Below, one piece after another: positions 12,711-17,858 of a DNA stretch of 17,858 nt. The stretch covers positions 1-17,858 of the forward strand of contig DAIOHQ010000083.1 of assembly GCA_036744635.1 (NCBI GenBank). Direction: 5' to 3'. A program made the translations under genes and the position numbers. Position 1 is the stretch's first letter, and every line of letters begins with the position of its first letter. Under the pieces are notes generated by a model. That model did no database searches. It was not told the DNA's origin and saw nothing but the letters and a program-made list of their open reading frames with translations. The DNA is from DAIOHQ01 sp036744635 (GTDB lineage Bacteria; Planctomycetota; Phycisphaerae; Tepidisphaerales; Tepidisphaeraceae).

Positions 12711-12813
12711 GATTCGCCAGTTGGTGTTATCGGGTGAAACGAGCGAAGAGTGTGAGCAAATGATGAACGCGACAGATCGGCGGAATTATCCTGCGGAGCG
12801 GCGTGAGCGTGGG

Positions 12814-12819
12814 TATAAT
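12814..12819 (+). promoter_or_regulatory. Consensus -10 box six bases before a start codon
   Basis: A perfect TATAAT ends six bases before the ATG at 12826. Transcription would then begin at or within a base or two of the A of the ATG, which implies a leaderless mRNA. No TTGACA-like -35 is present at 16-18 bases (the sequence there is CCTGCGGA), so the promoter depends on the -10 box or on another factor. Confidence 0.6.
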
Positions 12820-12825
12820 TCTGCG

Positions 12826-13635
12826 ATGGACAGAAAAAGCCCATTTCCCGGTATGGACCCGTGGCTGGAGCAGTATTGGGGGGATGTAATTGCCTCGCTC
12901 GTCACTTACATTCGAGATTCGCTGCAGGACCGTTTGCCACAGGGAATCCGGGCGCGGATGCAGGAGCGAATCGTTCTGGAGTATCCGCAGTGGAATGCCA
13001 CACGGCCAATCTATCCAGATGTGGCAGTGGTTGAGGAAGAGGCCGAACCGACAGGTGCGGCGCGACAGATCGAGCAATCGACACTGGTCATGGATGAGCC
13101 GGAGATCATCGAGCTCGCTCCGGAGCCGCGCATCGAAACATTCGTGGAGATCGTCGATCAGAAGAACGACGACCAACTGATCACGGTGATCGAAGTTTTG
13201 AGCCCGGCTAACAAGCAATCCGGCCTCAGCAGCCAAAAGTACCTGCAAAAGCAATGGGAGCTGATGCAGAGCGGCATCAGCCTGGTAGAAATTGATCTGC
13301 TTCGCGCCGGGACGCGGGTGACGTTGGCGCGGGCGTGGCGCGTGCCTACCGAGCAGCGCCGCAAGCCGTATCAAGTGTCTGTTTGGTGGGGCTCGAGGCC
13401 GAAACGCGTCGAGGTGTACGCGGTGATGTTGAATGAGCGATTACCGGTGGTGTCAATTCCACTTCGAGAGCAGGATCATGGTGTCGGGCTGGATGTACAG
13501 GCAGTCGTCGAGGAAGCATATGTCAAGGGGCGCTATCGTGAGGTGATCGATTACAGCAAAGCCCCGGAGCCTGAGCTCTCTCCCGAAGGCGCGGCCTGGG
13601 TGGATGTGCGATTAAGAGAGAGCGGCCTGCGATAG
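12826..13635 (+). CDS. DUF4058 family protein
   Basis: A 269-aa cytoplasmic protein of the DUF4058 family, which is frequent in planctomycetes and cyanobacteria and has no established function. Family marks are MDRKSPFPGMDPWLE at the start, RARMQERI near 42-49, YPDVAVVE at 63-70, and the core FVEIVDQKNDDQLITVIEVLSPANK at 106-130. The last two blocks resemble the PDV and E-LSPSN-K motifs of Uma2-type PD-(D/E)XK nuclease-fold proteins (Asp65, Glu123, Lys130); that link is my inference. The frame remains open upstream to 12349 inside the capD-like gene, but family alignment and the TATAAT just before 12826 fix the start. No Shine-Dalgarno sequence. It is divergent from the capD-like gene with a 115-base gap, and ends 19 bases from the convergent ugd stop. 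Confidence 0.9.
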   Translation: MDRKSPFPGMDPWLEQYWGDVIASLVTYIRDSLQDRLPQGIRARMQERIVLEYPQWNATRPIYPDVAVVEEEAEPTGAARQIEQSTLVMDEPEIIELAPEPRIETFVEIVDQKNDDQLITVIEVLSPANKQSGLSSQKYLQKQWELMQSGISLVEIDLLRAGTRVTLARAWRVPTEQRRKPYQVSVWWGSRPKRVEVYAVMLNERLPVVSIPLREQDHGVGLDVQAVVEEAYVKGRYREVIDYSKAPEPELSPEGAAWVDVRLRESGLR

Positions 13636-13654
13636 TTGGCTTGGCGAGTCGCGA

Positions 13655-15007
13655 TCACACCTTGTGCTTCAGCCGCAGGGAGTTTTCCACGGCGGGCCTT
13701 CCCATCGGGTAATACTGAAAGCCGGTCTCGCGCATCACGTCGCGGTGCAGGCAATTGCGGCCGTCGAAAATGATCGGCTGGTTCATCGTGGCCGCGATCT
13801 TGCGGAACGGCAGCGTGCTGTATTGCGGCCAATCGGTCAGCAGCGCCACGGCGTCGGCGCCGACCGCGCAGCTCACCGGGTCGTGCATCCATTCCACTTC
13901 ATCCTTGAAGACCGCTTTCATGTTCTCCATCGCCTTGGGATCGGTGGCGCGCACCTGGGCGCCCTGGTCGAGCAAGTAGCGGATGACGTCGATGGCGGCG
14001 GACTCGCGGATGTCGTCGGTGTCGGCCTTGAACGCCAGGCCCCAGATGGCGATCTTGGCGCCTTGAATGGGCCGGCCAAGCTTGCTGGCGATCTTCTCGG
14101 CGAAGCGCAGCTTCTGGTTCTTGTTGGTGGTCTGAATCGCATGGACAAAAAGGCTCTCGTGCCCGGCGGTCTTGGAAATATGCTCCAGCGCCGCCACGTC
14201 CTTGGGAAAGCACGATCCGCCATAGCCGCAGCCGGCCCGCAGAAACGCCGGCCCGATCCGGGCATCCGATCCGATCCCCTTGCGGATGTCTTCGATGTCC
14301 GCGCCGTAGTGCTCGCAAAGAATTGTCATCTCGTTCATGAACGAGATGCGGCTGGCCAGCATGGTGTTGGCGGCATACTTGGTGAGTTCGGCCGACTCCC
14401 AATTCATCGTCATGAAATTCTCTTCGCGCTTGACGATCGGGTCATAGAGCCGGCGCATGATGCGGAATGCCTCGGGGCTTTCGCCGCCGATGACGATGCG
14501 GTCGGGTTCGAGGAAATCCGCCACCGCCGAGCCTTCGCGCAGGAATTCGGGATTGCTCACCACCTGCACGTGGGCCTTGGTCTGCTGCTTGAGGAAGTTG
14601 TACAACCGGCGATTGGTGCCGGCCGGGACCGTTGACTTGACGATGATGGTGACGAGATATTCGTTGTTCATCTCGGCCAGGGCATCGCACACTTCCTTGC
14701 CGGCCGATTCCAGGTAGCTCATGTCCACCGTGCCATCCGCCTTGGGCGGCGTGCCGACGGCGAGGTAAACCACTTCCGCATCCTTCAGGGCGCTTTTGAC
14801 GTTCTCGGTGAATTGAAGCTGGCCGGAAGCGTAGTGCTCCTGCATGAGTTCCTGCAGGCCGGGTTCAAAGATGGGGCAGTGGCCATCCTGCAGGGTCTTG
14901 AGCTTCTTCTGGTCCTTCTCGACCCCGCGCACCAGGTGCCCGATGCTCGCCAGGCAGGTGGCGGTGACCAGGCCGACATAACCACATCCGATAACAGTGA
15001 CATCCAT
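13655..15007 (-). CDS. ugd: UDP-glucose 6-dehydrogenase
   Basis: A 450-aa cytoplasmic enzyme that oxidises UDP-glucose to UDP-glucuronate with two NAD+, supplying uronic acid for exopolysaccharide. The N-terminal Rossmann fold begins at residue 1 with MDVTVIGCGYVG (GxGYVG at 7-12). STVPAGT lies at 125-131, and the central helix domain follows. The catalytic cysteine is Cys266 in GGSCFPKD (263-270), and the C-terminal UDP-binding fold starts near 315 (IAIWGLAFKADTDDIRES). All key residues are intact and the length is usual. The start at 15007 is set by family alignment and by AAAGG about eight bases upstream; the open frame continues to 15055 but has no support. The downstream neighbour converges at 19 bases with no visible terminator. 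The CapD-like enzyme nearby fits the same polysaccharide pathway. A GDP-mannose dehydrogenase is less likely given the motifs. Confidence 0.95.
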   Translation of the reverse strand: MDVTVIGCGYVGLVTATCLASIGHLVRGVEKDQKKLKTLQDGHCPIFEPGLQELMQEHYASGQLQFTENVKSALKDAEVVYLAVGTPPKADGTVDMSYLESAGKEVCDALAEMNNEYLVTIIVKSTVPAGTNRRLYNFLKQQTKAHVQVVSNPEFLREGSAVADFLEPDRIVIGGESPEAFRIMRRLYDPIVKREENFMTMNWESAELTKYAANTMLASRISFMNEMTILCEHYGADIEDIRKGIGSDARIGPAFLRAGCGYGGSCFPKDVAALEHISKTAGHESLFVHAIQTTNKNQKLRFAEKIASKLGRPIQGAKIAIWGLAFKADTDDIRESAAIDVIRYLLDQGAQVRATDPKAMENMKAVFKDEVEWMHDPVSCAVGADAVALLTDWPQYSTLPFRKIAATMNQPIIFDGRNCLHRDVMRETGFQYYPMGRPAVENSLRLKHKV

Positions 15008-15120
15008 AGCCGTACCTTTGCGTTGAGGGTCTTGCCGGCCGCGCGCCGGAATCATGCCTCTTGGCTTATATCGGACAAACCTACAGGGAGCTTGTTAGCC
15101 CGAGAAGCGAATTTCGGTGG

Positions 15121-15126
15121 ATTATA
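15121..15126 (-). promoter_or_regulatory. Candidate -10 box for ugd
   Basis: On the minus strand this reads TATAAT, about 113 bases upstream of the ugd ATG. The hexamer 17 bases further upstream (CTTTAA) is a poor -35. A TATAAG at 15070-15065, overlapping the TATCGGACAAA element, is an alternative closer to the gene. Confidence 0.35.
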
Positions 15127-15241
15127 GGGCGGGCTCGGCGGCTTTAAAGCTGTGTTTTTTGACGAATCGCTGGATTTTTGAGGATATTTGCCGTGAAATT
15201 GTGCCGCCGAGATCGGTTAGAACCGGCATAATTCGGATGCA

Positions 15242-17689
15242 TCACAGAAGCGAGGTGGGATCGACATCCACGGCAATACGGTCCGGCTTATTGAGCGAAC
15301 CTTCTTCGCGCAGGGAAGCAAGAATGCGCTGCAGCCGCTCAGCGCGGGGGCTGAGCAACACGATCTGGTTGCGAAAGTACCCGGCGATGCGGCTGATGGC
15401 ACACGGCATCGGCCCGCGCATCCGCACGGAATCGCCTTCCCTGGCCACGGCCGCGGCAAGCTCGACGGCAAGTTCTTCGGACAGTTTTTCCAGCCGGCTG
15501 CTCTCCTGGTCGCGCAGAATGATCCGCACCATCCGGGCGAAGGGCGGCAGGCCGGTCTCGCGGCGATGCTTTAGTTCGGTTTGGGCGAAGCCGAGGAAAT
15601 CCTGCTTGATGGCGAACTGAATGGTCTGATCTTCCGGTTGAAACGTCTGCAGGATCACCCGGCCGGGGGCATCGCCGCGCCCCGCCCGGCCGGCAACCTG
15701 GGTGATGAGCTGAAAGGTGCGCTCGGCGGCGCGGAAGTCCGGCAGCGCCAGTGCCGTATCGCCCGATACCACGCCCACCAGCGTGACGTTGGGATAATCC
15801 AATCCCTTGGCGATCATCTGCGTGCCCAGCATCACCTGGATTTCCTTGCGGGCGAAGCGCGAGAGGGTGGCTTCGTAATCGCCGGAGTTGCGCATCGAAT
15901 CGGAGTCAACGCGGGCGAAGACCAGATCGGGAAACTTGCGGGCAAGTTCTTCTTCCACCCGCTGCGTGCCCAGGCCAAACAGGCTGAGCTTCTTGCCGCA
16001 ATTCGGGCACTTGTCCGGCAGCGGCGACACCGCCAGGCAATAGTGGCAGTGCAACTGGCCGGTGTGGATGCCTTCGGCCAGCGTGGCATCTTTGGCGTGG
16101 GCGCCGGCCGAGCGGTGATAGGTCATCGTGGTGTCGCAATACTTGCACTGAATCAGTTCCTGACAGGAGACGCAGTAGACGAAATTTGAATAGCCGCGGC
16201 GGTTGAGCAGCAGGATGGCCTGGTGGCCGGAGTCGATGGTGGCCCGCAGCAGGTGCTCGAGGCGCTGCGAGAGCAGGTGGACGCCGCGGCGGAATTTGTT
16301 GGCGACCTTCATGTCGACCAGCTCGACATGTGGCATGGCCAGGCCGCGCACGCGAACGGGGAGGGAGAGGAGGTTGTAGATTTGGGTGCGTGGTTCGTTG
16401 ATTTGTGTTGGTTGAATGTCCGTTGTCCGTGGTCCGTTGTCCGTTGTGGGTTGGGAATTATCCGTAGGTTGGGCCGTGCCCGCGCTGGCGCCTTCGTTGA
16501 CGCGCCAATAGGTTTCCAGCGAGGGCGTGGCGCTGCCGAGGAGGATGGGGACATCCTGCAACTGGGCTCGCTTGATGGCGACATCGCGGCCGTGATAGCG
16601 CGGGGCGCTGTCCTGCTTGTAGCTGGCCTCGTGCTCCTCATCGACGACGATCATTCCCAAATTCGGCACCGGCGCGAAAATTGCGCTGCGGGCGCCGACC
16701 ACTACATCCGCATGGCCATGCGCGATCTGCTGCCAATAGCGATGCCGCTCGGTCGAGGTCAGGCCGGAGTGAAGGATCGCCACCCGCGGAAAGCGCAGGG
16801 TGAAACGCCGCACGGTCTGCGGAGTCAGCGCGATCTCCGGCACCAGCACGATCGCCTGGCGGCCAAGCTTGACGATCTCGCGGATACACTGCAGATAAAC
16901 TTCCGTCTTGCCGCTGCCGGTGACGCCCAAAAGCAGGTTGACGGAAAATGCGTGGTTGCTCAGCTTGGGGCGCAGGGCATCGAAAACCTTCTGCTGATCT
17001 TCGTTGAGGGCAATCTCCACTTCGGTGGCGGGATGTTGCTGCAGCGCTGGATCGAAGCGCGGCAGGTCGATCTTCGCGGTGATGGTGATCAGGCCAAGGC
17101 GCACAAGCTTGCGCACCGTCGGCGTGGTCACGCCTGCCTCGCCGGCCAGTCGAATCAGCTCGATGGACTGATCCGGCTCGACCTGCAGCAGTCTGGCCAG
17201 CACCGCCCGGCGCTTGGGGGCCTTGGTTTTTTCGATCAGCTCCTGCACCTGCTGCCGCGGCTGATTCAGCTTGACCATCTGCACCGATCCGACGCCTATT
17301 TTTCGTTTCACGGCCGAAGGAATCACCGAGTCGATGACGGTGCCGAGGGGGGCGCAGTAATACCGGCTCATCCAGCGGGCGAGTTCCATCAGCGGCCTAT
17401 CAACCAGCACGCGCGGATCGTCGATGCCCATCAGCGGCTTGATCTTCGGGTAACTCGTGGTGGGATGAATCGAGATGACGTAACCGAAGGCCGGATGGTT
17501 GCGCTTTCCGAGAGGCACCTTCACGCGCTGGCCAACTGCAAGGTGTTCGAGCAGCCGCGCCGGGATGGAATAATCCAGCAGCTTGTCGAGGCTGTTTTCC
17601 AGCGCCACCGCCGCGAACGGCCCGCCCTCGGCGAACACCTCGGGCGCATCCTCCTGCAAGTCGGGAAAGAGTGTGACGTCGGCTTCCAT
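15242..17689 (-). CDS. priA: Primosomal protein N', replication-restart helicase PriA
   Basis: An 815-aa superfamily-2 3'-5' DNA helicase that reloads the replisome at stalled forks. The N-terminal 3'-BD spans about 24-125 (AVALENSLDKLLDYSIP, then VPLGKRNHPAFGYV), and a winged helix lies around 150-205. The ATPase motifs follow: GVTGSGKT at 255-262 (Walker A), DEEH at 350-353 and GSATPSLE at 385-392. The zinc-binding module has eight Cys, at 506, 509, 515, 518, 548, 551, 561 and 564. The second helicase lobe contains GTQMIAKGLDYPNVTLV at 622-638 and QVAGRAGRGDAPG at 664-676. All key residues are intact. The protein is longer than the usual 730-750 aa, partly because of an extra N-terminal 20 residues and an insert at about 398-440 that contains a heptamer repeat. 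The ATG at 17689 has no Shine-Dalgarno sequence. The gene stands alone between repeats and ugd. Confidence 0.96.
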   Translation of the reverse strand: MEADVTLFPDLQEDAPEVFAEGGPFAAVALENSLDKLLDYSIPARLLEHLAVGQRVKVPLGKRNHPAFGYVISIHPTTSYPKIKPLMGIDDPRVLVDRPLMELARWMSRYYCAPLGTVIDSVIPSAVKRKIGVGSVQMVKLNQPRQQVQELIEKTKAPKRRAVLARLLQVEPDQSIELIRLAGEAGVTTPTVRKLVRLGLITITAKIDLPRFDPALQQHPATEVEIALNEDQQKVFDALRPKLSNHAFSVNLLLGVTGSGKTEVYLQCIREIVKLGRQAIVLVPEIALTPQTVRRFTLRFPRVAILHSGLTSTERHRYWQQIAHGHADVVVGARSAIFAPVPNLGMIVVDEEHEASYKQDSAPRYHGRDVAIKRAQLQDVPILLGSATPSLETYWRVNEGASAGTAQPTDNSQPTTDNGPRTTDIQPTQINEPRTQIYNLLSLPVRVRGLAMPHVELVDMKVANKFRRGVHLLSQRLEHLLRATIDSGHQAILLLNRRGYSNFVYCVSCQELIQCKYCDTTMTYHRSAGAHAKDATLAEGIHTGQLHCHYCLAVSPLPDKCPNCGKKLSLFGLGTQRVEEELARKFPDLVFARVDSDSMRNSGDYEATLSRFARKEIQVMLGTQMIAKGLDYPNVTLVGVVSGDTALALPDFRAAERTFQLITQVAGRAGRGDAPGRVILQTFQPEDQTIQFAIKQDFLGFAQTELKHRRETGLPPFARMVRIILRDQESSRLEKLSEELAVELAAAVAREGDSVRMRGPMPCAISRIAGYFRNQIVLLSPRAERLQRILASLREEGSLNKPDRIAVDVDPTSLL
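16379..16468 (-). repeat. In-frame heptanucleotide tandem repeat insertion in priA
   Basis: The plus strand at 16419-16453 reads as consecutive 7-mers TCCGTTG, TCCGTGG, TCCGTTG, TCCGTTG and TGGGTTG. The decoded stretch (priA residues about 408-437) is a low-complexity Thr/Asp/Asn/Gln/Pro segment containing TTDNGPRTTD. It falls between GSATPSLE and the zinc module. Because the unit is seven bases, three units are needed to keep the frame; the present array is in frame. Confidence 0.8.
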
Positions 17690-17858
17690 GACACTTTCGG
17701 CGGAACTATCCTACACCGGCGGTGGTGTGGACATTCTTGTCCGCAATGGCTGTTTGGCCCGCTCGCTTGCGAGCGGCGTGTGCCCGCCACCGCATTGCTC
17801 AGTTGGTGGGGCAGACATTCTTGTCTGTCATGGCTGGATGAGCGGCAGGTGTACTCAC
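17690..17858. repeat. Terminal palindromic repeat block upstream of priA
   Basis: No gene is seen. Three hairpins occur. TGTGGACA/TGTCCGCA lies at 17726-17745 with loop TTCT and one G-T pair. CCGCTCGC/GCGAGCGG lies at 17759-17776 with loop TT. CAGACA/TGTCTG lies at 17812-17827 with loop TTCT. The first and third are copies of one element (ACATTCTTGT core followed by AATGGC or CATGGC). They face priA's 5' side, so they could lie in its promoter region. Confidence 0.75.

Noticed and set aside
12349..12825. Upstream extension of the DUF4058 frame
   Set aside because: It runs antisense inside the capD-like gene, and the family N-terminus MDRKSPFPGMDPW begins at 12826, just after a TATAAT.
15141..15150. 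GCTTTAAAGC palindrome followed by TGTG and six T on the plus strand, as a terminator
   Set aside because: The stem would have no loop and there is no plus-strand gene upstream to terminate; both neighbours are on the minus strand.

Overview
This window most likely comes from the chromosome of a GC-rich planctomycete, probably of the Phycisphaerae type. That is inferred from gene content and not proved. The supporting evidence is a large OPT-like membrane protein of the DUF6785/DUF6784 type, a DUF4058 protein, a fibro-slime domain protein with a PEP-CTERM-like tail, an FHA-GAF-PP2C phosphatase, many genes without a Shine-Dalgarno sequence, and intergenic spaces filled with short GC-rich palindromic repeats. 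No tRNA, rRNA, transposase, integrase or CRISPR array was seen.

Layout, left to right. 14-688 (+) is a hypothetical secreted or membrane-anchored protein. A repeat-filled gap follows, then a nitrilase-superfamily amidohydrolase (919-1833, -). A second repeat cluster precedes the large polytopic membrane protein (2051-4162, +). That gene overlaps by 14 bp, tail to tail, an FHA-GAF-PP2C phosphatase (4149-5942, -). After a gap with three more palindromes come two minus-strand genes in series: a ParA/MinD-type ATPase fused to an AMPK-type glycogen-binding domain (7898-9280), then an unrecognised 538-aa protein with a degenerate P-loop (6192-7808). They are separated by a long hairpin. A 398-bp regulatory region separates parA from the divergent fibro-slime gene (9679-10578, +), which has a strong ribosome site and a textbook terminator. 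Next is a HigBA toxin-antitoxin pair (10719-11449, -) with its own consensus promoter and overlapping operator. Then come a soluble CapD-like nucleotide-sugar dehydratase (11514-12710, -), a probably leaderless DUF4058 gene (12826-13635, +), UDP-glucose 6-dehydrogenase (13655-15007, -) and the replication-restart helicase PriA (15242-17689, -). PriA carries an in-frame heptanucleotide tandem repeat insertion. The last 170 bp holds another set of palindromes.

How the genes fit together. The CapD-like enzyme and Ugd make activated sugars for extracellular polysaccharide. The fibro-slime protein with a PEP-CTERM-like tail is probably an exported surface or matrix protein, and exosortase systems commonly accompany polysaccharide production. 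The ParA-CBM protein and its unknown partner are the most intriguing unit. Most of the glycogen-contacting residues known from AMPK beta appear conserved, so a ParA-type positioning or regulatory device that senses alpha-glucan is a reasonable hypothesis. PriA is housekeeping. HigBA is an autonomous stress or stabilisation module.
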